From assembly GCA_019510125.1 (NCBI GenBank), contig JAEKKX010000006.1:124001-188000 (forward strand): a DNA stretch of 64,000 bases, written 5' to 3'. The translations under genes and the position numbers were made by a program. Below the pieces are notes generated by a model. It ran no database searches. It saw nothing but the letters and a program-made list of their open reading frames with translations, and had not been told where the DNA came from. Below are positions 56,252 to 64,000 of the stretch, in pieces. How positions within the stretch are numbered: position 1 is the stretch's first letter; each line of letters starts with the position of its first letter. This DNA is from Lysobacterales bacterium. GTDB taxonomy: Bacteria; Pseudomonadota; Gammaproteobacteria; Xanthomonadales; Xanthomonadaceae.

Positions 56252-57331
56252 TCATCGGCGAGCGGCGGTGTCGCCCAGCACCCCCCGCTCGCGCAGCCAC
56301 GTCGCCAGCAGCGTCGGCCACGACGACACCGCGCGGCCGGTCCCGCGCAGCCCGAACGCATGGCCGCCCTTCGCGAACAGATGCACCTCCGACGGCACGC
56401 CCGCGTCGTCCAGGGCGCGCGCGTACAGCGTGCTGTTGCACAGGTCGTCGACCGGGTCGTCCCAGGCCTGCAGCAGGAAGGTGGGCGAGGTCCGTTTGGA
56501 CACGTGCAGGCCGGGGTCGAACGTCGTCCCCCGCCGACAGAGGTGGCCCGGGTAGAACACCACCGCGAAATCGGGCCGGCTGCTGATGCGGTCGATGGCG
56601 TCCACCGGCGCGTAGGCGGGCGCGAAGACGTTGCTGGTCTGCACTGCGAGATAACCGCCGGCGGAGAAGCCCATCACGCCGATCCGGTCCGGGTCGACCC
56701 CGAGCGCCTTCGCCCGCGCACGCACCAGCCGGATCGTGCGCTGCGCGTCCTGCAGCGCGCGCGGCACCTTCGGCGTGACCGCGCAACGGCAGTCCGGGTC
56801 CCAGTGGTGCGCGGTCTTCGGCACCCGGTACTTCGACAGGATGCAGGTCATGCCCTGCGCCGTGATCCAGTCGCAGATCTCGGTGCCTTCCACCGTCACC
56901 GCGAGGATCCTGAAGCCGCCGCCCGGGAACACGATCACCGCCGCGCCGGTGTTGCGGCCCTTCGGCGGGAACACCGTCATCGTCGGCACCGACACGTCGA
57001 ACACCGCCTGCGACGTGCGCCCGGCGAGCGCCTCCGGCGTATCCGCGGTCAGCACGCTTTCGGCCGGCCACGACACGCCCGCCATGTCCGGCGCGGCGCC
57101 GGGCCAGATCGGCACCTGCTCCAGCCCCGCGGGCGGCTGCCAGACACCGACCCGCTGCACCTTGCCGCCGGGCGGCAAGGTCGGCGTCGCGGACGCGGGC
57201 GGCGCGGTCGTCTCCGCTTCCGGCGCCGGTACCGGTGCAGCATCTTTCGCCGCTTGCGGCGTCGCTGCATCGCCGCAGGCCGTGCCCGCCGCACACAGCA
57301 TCGAAATCAAGAGCCAGCCCGCTGCACGCAT
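56252..57331 (-). CDS. Alpha/beta hydrolase (acetyl-xylan esterase-like, secreted)
   Basis: A 359-residue protein with an export signal (about 1-18, possibly a lipoprotein with Cys19 in GTACGDA). A Pro/Ala-rich linker (about 20-60) precedes the catalytic domain. The catalytic Ser is in GVMGFSAGGYL, with an HG-type oxyanion turn FPGGGFRIL; the Asp lies in QAWDDPVDDLC and the His in AKGGHAFGLR. The pattern VFPGGGFxxLAVTVEGTEICDWI is typical of endo-xylanase-associated esterases (BD-FAE/AXE family). Likely deacetylates carbohydrate in the periplasm or outside. Convergent with the M64 gene (9 bp). Confidence 0.88.
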   Translation of the reverse strand: MRAAGWLLISMLCAAGTACGDAATPQAAKDAAPVPAPEAETTAPPASATPTLPPGGKVQRVGVWQPPAGLEQVPIWPGAAPDMAGVSWPAESVLTADTPEALAGRTSQAVFDVSVPTMTVFPPKGRNTGAAVIVFPGGGFRILAVTVEGTEICDWITAQGMTCILSKYRVPKTAHHWDPDCRCAVTPKVPRALQDAQRTIRLVRARAKALGVDPDRIGVMGFSAGGYLAVQTSNVFAPAYAPVDAIDRISSRPDFAVVFYPGHLCRRGTTFDPGLHVSKRTSPTFLLQAWDDPVDDLCNSTLYARALDDAGVPSEVHLFAKGGHAFGLRGTGRAVSSWPTLLATWLRERGVLGDTAARR

Positions 57332-57709
57332 GATCGTTCTCCCCGTCGTTGCAAGCCGCGCACGTCCATCGCCGTTTCGCTTGTCGGCGATCGGCGATCG
57401 GCGATCGGCGATCGCGCGTGCGTGGAGGGAGTGTGCGAGCAGCCGGCCGCGGCAGACAGGGCGCGGCGTGTATCGGGCGTCACCCGCTACCTGCATGCGC
57501 GATGCGCGGGCTCCCGCAACGCCCGGCAGGCCACGTAGGGTGGCGGTGAGCGCAGCGAACCCCACCATCGGGACGTTTCCGATGCTTTGCGGACGCTCAT
57601 CAAACCGAATTCCGTGAGCTGTCCCCTTGCAGCCCGGGAGTCTTCCGGATTCTGCAAAGAATGGTTTGGCTCGCTGCGCTCACCACCATTCCACAAGTCG
57701 CAACCTGCG
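57332..57709. other. Intergenic repeats before the integron-like cassette
   Basis: No gene seen. Contents: four units of a 7-bp repeat (CGGCGAT, about 57386-57414), an inverted GTAGGGTGGCGGTGAGCGCA-type element (57536-57573) of a kind common in Xanthomonadaceae, and an inverted repeat AATGGT...ACCATT around CTCGCTGCGCTCA (57660-57690). Confidence 0.6.
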
Positions 57710-57769
57710 TGCTAATACCTGAATCAAGCCGAGCCGCGAAGCGGCTTTGGCTTGGATGAATTTTTAGGC
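57710..57769 (-). repeat. Integron attC-like site downstream of the cassette gene
   Basis: A 60-bp site reading on the minus strand: R'' GCCTAAA (57763-57769), L''-like AATTCATCCAAGCC, central hairpin AGCCGC-TTC-GCGGCT with an extra base, L'-like GGCTTGATTCAGG, and R' ATTAGCA (57710-57716). It has the order and spacing of class-1/Xanthomonas-type attC sites (GCCTAAC...GTTAGGC) but both core ends are mutated. Confidence 0.8.
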
Positions 57770-57773
57770 TGCA

Positions 57774-58172
57774 CTAGCGAACGATCTCCGCAACACGCAG
57801 TCCAGTGTAATTGCACAGGCCCAGATAAACTCCGTCTTGAGCGGTCATGTCACGGACAAATGTGCCCCGCAGACGTACCTGCTTGCGGTTGGAGCGCCGA
57901 ACTGACTCCCCAATGTGTTTCGGATAGATCAGCGAGATACATGAGTGGGGATCGCCGCTCCTCGATGCCTGTTCGCTATCCCACAGGGCGTAGTTTTCCG
58001 GTTCGTGGATGAGGTACGCGTCCAGCACGATTTCAGTCCCATCCAGCTCGCCCTTGCGCGCGTTGAGTTCACTGCTCGACCAGACCTTGATCCCGGTCTG
58101 GATGGCGCTGTGCTCCTGGGCAGCACAGCCTGCAACGAGCACTAGAGCGATCAGAAGAACTTGTACTTTCAT
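57774..58172 (-). CDS. Cassette-borne lipoprotein of unknown function
   Basis: A 132-residue protein with a lipobox LVAGC (Cys16). The mature part (about 20-132) is beta-rich, with KVWSSSELNARKGELDGTEIVLDAYLIHEP and KQVRLRGTFVRDMTAQDGVYLGLCNYTG, an OB-fold-like pattern. A conserved-looking CISLIY and LCNY contain two Cys that could form a disulfide. The gene is clearly less GC-rich than its neighbours. It lies between two attC-like sites, with the ATG 6 nt after the upstream site and the stop 5 nt before the downstream one, exactly as in an integron gene cassette. Its product function is unknown. Confidence 0.75.
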   Translation of the reverse strand: MKVQVLLIALVLVAGCAAQEHSAIQTGIKVWSSSELNARKGELDGTEIVLDAYLIHEPENYALWDSEQASRSGDPHSCISLIYPKHIGESVRRSNRKQVRLRGTFVRDMTAQDGVYLGLCNYTGLRVAEIVR

Positions 58173-58177
58173 GTGCA

Positions 58178-58251
58178 GCCTGAGGTTGGAGGTAACCGGA
58201 CGGCAAAAAAGCGCTGCTTTTTTGACGCTCCGGTTGATGGACATGTTAGGC
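58178..58251 (-). repeat. Integron attC-like site upstream of the cassette gene
   Basis: A 74-bp site on the minus strand: R'' GCCTAAC (58245-58251), ATGTCCATC spacer, AACCGGA arm, CAAAAAAGC/GCTTTTTTG hairpin, TCCGGTT arm, ACCTCCAAC and a degraded R' CTCAGGC (58178-58184, normally GTTAGGC). Pairing of both arms and the canonical R'' support an attC site. Confidence 0.75.
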
Positions 58252-58302
58252 CTCGTTGGCATTGAGCACATCGCCGTTTTCCGAAGCCTTGAGGTAGCAC
58301 TC
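58246..58302 (-). pseudogene. 3' remnant of a lost cassette ORF
   Basis: On the minus strand, a short frame after an in-frame TGA reads LECYLKASENGDVLNANEA and stops in the TAA of GCCTAAC. Cassette ORFs often end within the R'' motif. The rest of this cassette is absent; the LysR stop lies 10 bp away. Confidence 0.35.
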
Positions 58303-58312
58303 CAATCAGAAC

Positions 58313-59281
58313 TCACCGCTCCGAATGCCCCGTCTCGTCATACCCCCGCGACGCCAGCATCTGCGGGCGGATCAGTTCGATGAAGTCGCGTGCCTGCTGC
58401 GACAGGTACTTGCCCTTGCGCACGACCACGCCGTAGCTGCGTGAAGGGAAATACTTGGCGAGCGAGCGGATCGCGAGGCGGTCGCGGTCGGCGTCGGTGA
58501 GGCAGATGGCGGTGACGATGCTGATGCCCAGACCCATCGCGACGTACTGTTTGATCACTTCCCAGCCGCCGACTTCGAGGGCGACGGTGTAGGGCACACG
58601 GTTCTGCTGGAACACCAGGTCGACAAGGCGATAGGTGGTCAGGCGCTGCGGCGGCAGGATCAGGCCGTAGGGCGAGAGGTCCTCGAGCTTGAGGTCGGGC
58701 TGGGTCGCCAGCGGGTGGCCGCGGGGCGCGATCAGCATCGGCTCGAAGCGGTAGACCGGGGCGTAGTCGAGGTCGGCGGGGACGTCGAGCATCGAGCCGA
58801 CCGCGAGGTCCACGCCGTCGCTGCGCAGCAGGTCCAGGCCACCGGCGCCGGTGACGTTGTGCAGGATCAGGCGCACGTCCGGGTGGGCGCGGCGGTAGGC
58901 CTCCACGATCTTCGGCAGCAGGTAGAGGATGGTCGAGCTGCCGGCGGCCACGTGCAGCTCGCCGCCGTCCAGACCCTTGATCTGCTCGCGGAACGCGTCC
59001 GGCAGGCGATCGATGCCCTCCACCAGCGGCCGCGCCAGTCCGTACAGGGCGTCGCCCTCGCGGGTGAGGGCGAGCCGGCGTCCGACCCGCTCGAACAGCT
59101 TGACGCCCAGTTCCCGCTCCAGCGCCTGCAACTGCAGGGTGATCGCCGGCTGGCTCAGGTACAGGGCCTCGGCCGCGCGCGAGACCGAGCCGAGCCGGGC
59201 GACTTGGCAGAAGGCCCGGAGCGGCTTCAGGCGGTCGGCCTTGTAGGCGAAACGGGGGCTGTGGGCGGTCTCGTCGGTCAT
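58313..59281 (-). CDS. LysR-family regulator divergent from malate synthase (CysB-like)
   Basis: A 322-residue LysR protein of normal size. HTH region about 20-75: KPLRAFCQVARLGSVSRAAEALYLSQPAITLQLQALERELG. The effector domain follows (about 100-300), with GELHVAAGSSTILYLLPKIVEAYR at its start. It is divergent from aceB with an AT-rich gap holding a TAAG-N4-CTTA dyad, so it most likely controls the glyoxylate-shunt genes. The C-terminus ends 10 bp before the cassette remnant, so insertion of the cassette did not truncate it visibly. Confidence 0.92.
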   Translation of the reverse strand: MTDETAHSPRFAYKADRLKPLRAFCQVARLGSVSRAAEALYLSQPAITLQLQALERELGVKLFERVGRRLALTREGDALYGLARPLVEGIDRLPDAFREQIKGLDGGELHVAAGSSTILYLLPKIVEAYRRAHPDVRLILHNVTGAGGLDLLRSDGVDLAVGSMLDVPADLDYAPVYRFEPMLIAPRGHPLATQPDLKLEDLSPYGLILPPQRLTTYRLVDLVFQQNRVPYTVALEVGGWEVIKQYVAMGLGISIVTAICLTDADRDRLAIRSLAKYFPSRSYGVVVRKGKYLSQQARDFIELIRPQMLASRGYDETGHSER

Positions 59282-59381
59282 GGCGGCGCTCGCTGTCGGG
59301 TCGAACCGGGCTGTGTCGGGCGATGTTGCGGTGCAAAATCAACGAGTTGCGGCACATTCGACCTTCGTCGAAGCCTTCGTA

Positions 59382-59431
59382 TTAAGTATTCTTATAAAAC
59401 ACATTGCCAAAACTGTGTTGTCAAATAAAGT
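59382..59431 (+). promoter_or_regulatory. aceB promoter with LysR-type operator
   Basis: A dyad TAAG-TATT-CTTA at 59383-59394 (T-N11-A box, T59382 to A59394) lies in an AT-rich stretch. Downstream, TTGCCA (59404-59409) and TAAAGT (59426-59431), 16 bp apart, fit a sigma-70 promoter reading toward aceB. The operator lies just upstream of the -35, as expected for LysR activation. Confidence 0.5.
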
Positions 59432-59476
59432 ACCCGGACGGATGGTGAGGCTCCCAACGCCGTTCCGGAGTCGCCC

Positions 59477-61126
<1,650 letters not shown>

Positions 61127-61145
61127 CCCGCTCCGCTTTTTTTTC

Positions 61146-61284
61146 GTAGGAGCGACGTGAGTCGCGACACGCGTATCCGTAAGACGGTCGCGACCCAGTT
61201 ATCCGGAGAAGAGGTCGCGACTCGCGTCAGCGCACGGGTCGCGACTCACGTCAACGCACGGGTCGCGACTCACGTCGCTCCTAC
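61146..61284. repeat. 139-bp inverted repeat with GTCGCGACTC units between aceB and aceA
   Basis: A 23-bp arm beginning GTAGGAGCGACGTGAGTC (61146-61168) recurs as its exact reverse complement at 61262-61284. Between them, GGTCGCGACTCACGTCA-like units repeat (around 61220, 61240 and 61260). The outer arms match a repeat family common in Pseudomonas/Xanthomonas-type genomes. It could act as a weak terminator or processing site between the two genes. Confidence 0.85.
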
Positions 61285-61331
61285 AGAAACAGACACACCA
61301 CCGCATTCACTTCCCACGCGAGACCACGCCC

Positions 61332-62633
61332 ATGAAGACCACGCTCCCCACCGCCGAACAACTGAAGCTGGACTGGACCAACAATCCGCGCTGGGCCGGC
61401 GTCACCCGCCCGTACAGCGCCGAGGACGTGGTCCGCCTGCGCGGCACGATCCCGGTCGACCATTCGATCGCCCGCCTCGGCGCCGAGAAGCTGTGGAAGT
61501 ACCTGCAGACCGAGGACTTCGTGAACGCGCTCGGCGCGCTCACCGGCAACCAGGCGATGCAGCAGGTCAAGGCCGGCCTCAAGGCGATCTACCTCAGCGG
61601 CTGGCAGGTCGCGGCCGACGCCAACATCGCCGGCGAGATGTATCCGGACCAGTCGCTGTACCCGGCCAACTCGGTGCCGCAGGTGGTCAAGCGCATCAAC
61701 AACACGCTGCTGCGCGCGGACCAGATCCAGTGCGCCGAGGGCACCGGCGACGTCGATTTCCTGCAGCCGATCGTGGCCGACGCCGAAGCCGGCTTCGGCG
61801 GCGTGCTCAACGCCTTCGAGCTGATGAAGGCGATGATCGAGGCCGGCGCCTCGGGCGTGCATTTCGAGGACCAGCTCGCCAGCGTCAAGAAGTGCGGCCA
61901 CATGGGCGGCAAGGTGCTGGTGCCGACCCGCGAGGCCGTCGAGAAGCTGGTCGCCGCGCGCCTGGCCGCCGACGTGATGGGCACCCCGACGATCATCGTC
62001 GCCCGCACCGACGCCGAGGCCGCCGACCTGCTGACCAGCGACATCGACCCCAACGACCAGCCGCACTGCACCGGCGAGCGCACGGTCGAAGGCTTCTACA
62101 AGACGAAGAACGGCCTCGACCAGGCGATCAGCCGCGGCCTGGCCTACGCGCCCTACGCCGACCTGGTGTGGTGCGAGACCGGCAAGCCGGACCTGGAGTT
62201 CGCGCGCAAGTTCGCCGAGGCCATCCACGCGAAGTATCCCGGCAAGCTGCTGGCGTACAACTGCTCGCCGAGCTTCAACTGGAAGAAGAACCTCGACGAC
62301 GCGACCATCGCCAAGTTCCAGAAGGAAATCGCCAGCTACGGCTACAAGTTCCAGTTCATCACCCTGGCCGGCTTCCATGCGCTGAACTACTCGATGTTCA
62401 ACCTCGCGCACGGCTACGCGCGCCGGCAGATGAGCGCGTTCGTCGAGCTGCAGGAGGCCGAGTTCGCCGCCGCCGACAAGGGCTTCACCGCGGTGAAGCA
62501 CCAGCGCGAAGTCGGCACCGGCTACTTCGACAGCGTGACCCAGACGATCCAGGGCGGGCAGTCCTCGACGGTGGCGCTCAAGGGCTCGACCGAAGAAGAG
62601 CAGTTCCACGATCGGCCGGCCGCGGCGGCCTGA
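61332..62633 (+). CDS. aceA: Isocitrate lyase (glyoxylate shunt)
   Basis: A 433-residue enzyme that cleaves isocitrate to succinate and glyoxylate. The catalytic Cys188 is in KKCGHMGGK. Other typical blocks: [23 protein letters not shown] (about 34-56), [18 protein letters not shown] (about 178-195), [17 protein letters not shown] (about 219-235) and the [14 protein letters not shown] segment (about 311-324). The length matches the AceA group. Downstream of aceB, with a repeat cluster between the genes. Confidence 0.97.
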   Translation: MKTTLPTAEQLKLDWTNNPRWAGVTRPYSAEDVVRLRGTIPVDHSIARLGAEKLWKYLQTEDFVNALGALTGNQAMQQVKAGLKAIYLSGWQVAADANIAGEMYPDQSLYPANSVPQVVKRINNTLLRADQIQCAEGTGDVDFLQPIVADAEAGFGGVLNAFELMKAMIEAGASGVHFEDQLASVKKCGHMGGKVLVPTREAVEKLVAARLAADVMGTPTIIVARTDAEAADLLTSDIDPNDQPHCTGERTVEGFYKTKNGLDQAISRGLAYAPYADLVWCETGKPDLEFARKFAEAIHAKYPGKLLAYNCSPSFNWKKNLDDATIAKFQKEIASYGYKFQFITLAGFHALNYSMFNLAHGYARRQMSAFVELQEAEFAAADKGFTAVKHQREVGTGYFDSVTQTIQGGQSSTVALKGSTEEEQFHDRPAAAA

Positions 62634-62647
62634 ACGCAACGACGGGT

Positions 62648-62684
62648 CATCCCCCTACCATGACCTTCGTCAGGTTGGGGGATG
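62648..62684. terminator. Hairpin after aceA
   Basis: CATCCCCC (62648-62655) pairs with GGGGGATG (62677-62684), extended by ACC and GAC pairs around a CTTC loop. No T tract follows. Probable transcript end or mRNA-stabilising structure. Confidence 0.45.
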
Positions 62685-62733
62685 GCGTCGGGTGTGCTGG
62701 AATGCATGACCCCTCCGTTCGTCTGGATTTAGC

Positions 62734-63183
62734 ATGCGGATTCAGCTTTCCCTCGTTCTCCTCGCCGCGGCCACCTTCTGCGCGCCCGCGTTCGCCGAAG
62801 ACGCGACCCGCCTCTCGGTGACGCCCGACCAGATCCGCACGCAGCAGGCCGAACTTCGCCACGCCATCGAAACGAAGTCCGGCAACTACGCCCAGTACAG
62901 CGACGAAGAGCGCAAGGCGATCCTCGCGCGCCAGGACGACGTCCTGACCGTGCTCGGGGACAAGACGTCGATCGACGACCTCGGTCCGGAAGGCAAGGTC
63001 CGGCTCACGAACGCGCTGGAAGCGGTCGATGCCGCGGTGAACCGCGCCGAGGACAATCGGATGATCTGCGAGATCGTCAAGCGCACCGGCTCCAATCGCT
63101 CGGAACGCAAGTGCATGACCGTGGGTCAGCGCCGCCAGATGCGCGAGCGGATGGAAAGCAGGGGCATCAGCACCTCGCGCTGA
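62734..63183 (+). CDS. Periplasmic protein of unknown function
   Basis: A 149-residue exported protein with a signal peptide (about 1-21, ending APAFAED). The mature part is helical and charged, with RTQQAELRHAIETKSGNYAQYSDEERKAILARQDDVLTVL and LEAVDAAVNRAEDNRMICEIVKRTG; two Cys flank the C-terminal KRTGSNRSERKCMTVGQRR segment. Similar small periplasmic proteins occur in Xanthomonadaceae, but no family name is known to me. It ends before a good terminator. Confidence 0.75.
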   Translation: MRIQLSLVLLAAATFCAPAFAEDATRLSVTPDQIRTQQAELRHAIETKSGNYAQYSDEERKAILARQDDVLTVLGDKTSIDDLGPEGKVRLTNALEAVDAAVNRAEDNRMICEIVKRTGSNRSERKCMTVGQRRQMRERMESRGISTSR

Positions 63184-63203
63184 GTCGACGCGCATCGGGC
63201 GAG

Positions 63204-63234
63204 CGGCCGGCCTTGCGCCGGCCGTTTCGCTTTC
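63204..63234 (+). terminator. Rho-independent terminator
   Basis: CGGCCGGC-CTTGC-GCCGGCCG (63204-63224) followed by TTTCGCTTTC. It ends the periplasmic protein gene. Confidence 0.75.
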
Positions 63235-63280
63235 TGCGGGCAGCGCCCGTGAGCCGTCCCGGCCCGCGCGCCCGCGGACC

Positions 63281-63694
63281 TCACGCCACGTCCGTCTCCG
63301 GCTTGCGCGGCAGGCCGTCGCCGGGGTCCACCGCGGCCCAGTCGACGTGGGTGTCCCAGAACACGTGCGCCATCGGCGCCTGGTCCGGCTCGCCTTCGAG
63401 GTTCGCCAGGGCGATGTGCAGTTCGCCCGGCCAGCGCGCCGAGCGGAAGAACAGCGAGCTGCCGCAGCGCGCGCAGAAGCCGCGTTCGGCGCCCGGCGAC
63501 GACGGGTACCAGCGCAGCGACCCGGCGTCGTCGTCGATCCGCGCGCTGTCTTCCGCCATCCCGAACCAGGTGACGAAGGCCGCGCCGTGCGCGCGCCGGC
63601 ACATCGAACAGTGGCAGTGCGCGACCCACAGGCTGGGCCAGGTCGCGGTGAAGCGGACATCGCCGCAGAGGCAGCCGCCGTGCGCCGGGGTCAT
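63281..63694 (-). CDS. GFA-family (glutathione-dependent formaldehyde-activating) protein
   Basis: A 137-residue zinc-binding protein of the GFA/CENP-V family. Cys clusters in order: GGCLCGDVRF (about 6-15), HCHCSMCRRAHG (about 26-37) and FCARCGSSLF (about 72-81), which bind two zincs. The family name derives from an enzyme reported to speed formaldehyde-glutathione adduct formation, but most members have unknown roles. Start MTPAHGGCLCG at 63694 follows GAGG; MAVPIGEA at 63721 is an alternative. Confidence 0.88.
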   Translation of the reverse strand: MTPAHGGCLCGDVRFTATWPSLWVAHCHCSMCRRAHGAAFVTWFGMAEDSARIDDDAGSLRWYPSSPGAERGFCARCGSSLFFRSARWPGELHIALANLEGEPDQAPMAHVFWDTHVDWAAVDPGDGLPRKPETDVA

Positions 63695-63783
63695 GTGCGC
63701 CTCGCCGATGGGAACCGCCACCGAGCATACGCCGCTCGCGCGCCTGCGGCGGACATCGTCGAGCGGCCCTGCCCGATGGCTTC

Positions 63784-63812
63784 GCCCGGGACCGGCGTGC
63801 GCCGGCCCGGGC
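63784..63812 (-). terminator. GC-rich hairpin downstream of the edge gene
   Basis: GCCCGGG and CCGGCG (63784-63797, one bulged A) pair with CGCCGG and CCCGGGC (63800-63812). It lies just past the stop of the minus-strand gene at the window edge. Confidence 0.45.
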
Positions 63813-63827
63813 GTGCCGCAGGCCGCG

Positions 63828-64000
63828 TTACGGAACGACCCGCATCGACCGGCTCAGTGCTTCGATGTCGACCGTCGTCGGCGCGCCGTCGGCGCGCTGT
63901 GCCGCCAGCGATGCGGTCTGGAAGCCGAGGAAGTTGTAGAGCAGGGTCCGCTGGCCGCGGGTGAGGTCGCGGGTCACCGGCATGTAGCGGAAACGCTCGA
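63828..64000 (-). CDS. C-terminal part of a gene running off the window
   Basis: On the minus strand the frame enters at the right edge and stops at TAA (63828-63830), giving at least 56 residues: RFRYMPVTRDLTRGQRTLL, then YNFLGFQTASLAAQRADG and SRSMRVVP. The segment looks like a real protein (ordered, mixed composition), but too little is present to name the family. Confidence 0.6.
   Translation of the reverse strand, partial: ERFRYMPVTRDLTRGQRTLLYNFLGFQTASLAAQRADGAPTTVDIEALSRSMRVVP

Noticed and set aside
57332-58313. Integron integrase near the cassette
   Set aside because: No tyrosine-recombinase-like frame exists in the gap or neighbouring genes; the cassette therefore appears to be isolated.

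Overview
The window is very GC-rich chromosomal DNA of a gammaproteobacterium, most likely Xanthomonadaceae/Lysobacteraceae (Lysobacter, Luteimonas or Stenotrophomonas relatives). Evidence: a complete but scattered oleABCD set for long-chain olefin synthesis, a candidate type IV secretion killing effector with a Xanthomonadales-type XVIPCD tail, a ubiJ-ubiB pair, TruC, TrmL, ArfB, divergent lysR-aceB followed by aceA, and several families of intergenic inverted repeats like those common in this group. No rRNA, tRNA or CRISPR array was seen. No phage, transposase or integrase gene was recognised.

Layout. 1-3.8 kb: a secreted parallel beta-helix protein, then a two-HNH protein with the XVIPCD-like C-terminus and a thioredoxin-fold protein. 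4-12 kb: EF-hand protein, trmL, two small envelope proteins, a short-chain dehydrogenase with a repeat-expanded N-terminus, an M16 peptidase with a strong terminator, a DUF4156 lipoprotein and a zinc-ribbon protein. 12.2-32.2 kb: the ole region. oleA and a small acidic protein are followed by a five-gene membrane-stress operon (YjfI, PspA/YjfJ, YqiJ-like, flotillin YqiK, giant AAA ATPase). Then come oleB, a UbiM-like hydroxylase, a YkgJ protein, oleC, a small membrane protein overlapping oleC, a secreted serine protease, a DUF4197 protein and oleD. A 14-bp SD-ATG repeat array precedes oleD.

32.2-44.3 kb: a 200-bp tandem repeat, ubiJ and ubiB joined by a 10-codon minigene, a second M16 peptidase, truC, two secreted proteins, arfB, an acyltransferase, and a second PspA plus AAA ATPase pair. 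44.3-53.9 kb: a leftward RND efflux unit (adaptor, pump, embedded SDR, NodT outer-membrane lipoprotein), preceded by another SDR and a tiny membrane protein and faced by a divergent LysR regulator. 54-57.3 kb: aquaporin, an M64-like metalloprotease and an esterase. 57.7-58.3 kb: a lower-GC lipoprotein gene between two integron attC-like sites, that is, a solitary gene cassette. 58.3-64 kb: LysR divergent from malate synthase, isocitrate lyase, a periplasmic protein, a GFA-family protein and a gene cut by the window edge.

Functional themes: OleA condenses two acyl-CoAs, OleD reduces the product, OleC closes a beta-lactone and OleB decarboxylates it to an alkene. Two independent ESCRT-III-like PspA plus AAA+ modules suggest strong investment in membrane maintenance. 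Short tandem duplications recur at gene starts and stops. Two junctions (before oleD and between ubiJ and ubiB) contain tiny ORFs chained by ATGA overlaps, which suggests translational relay control.
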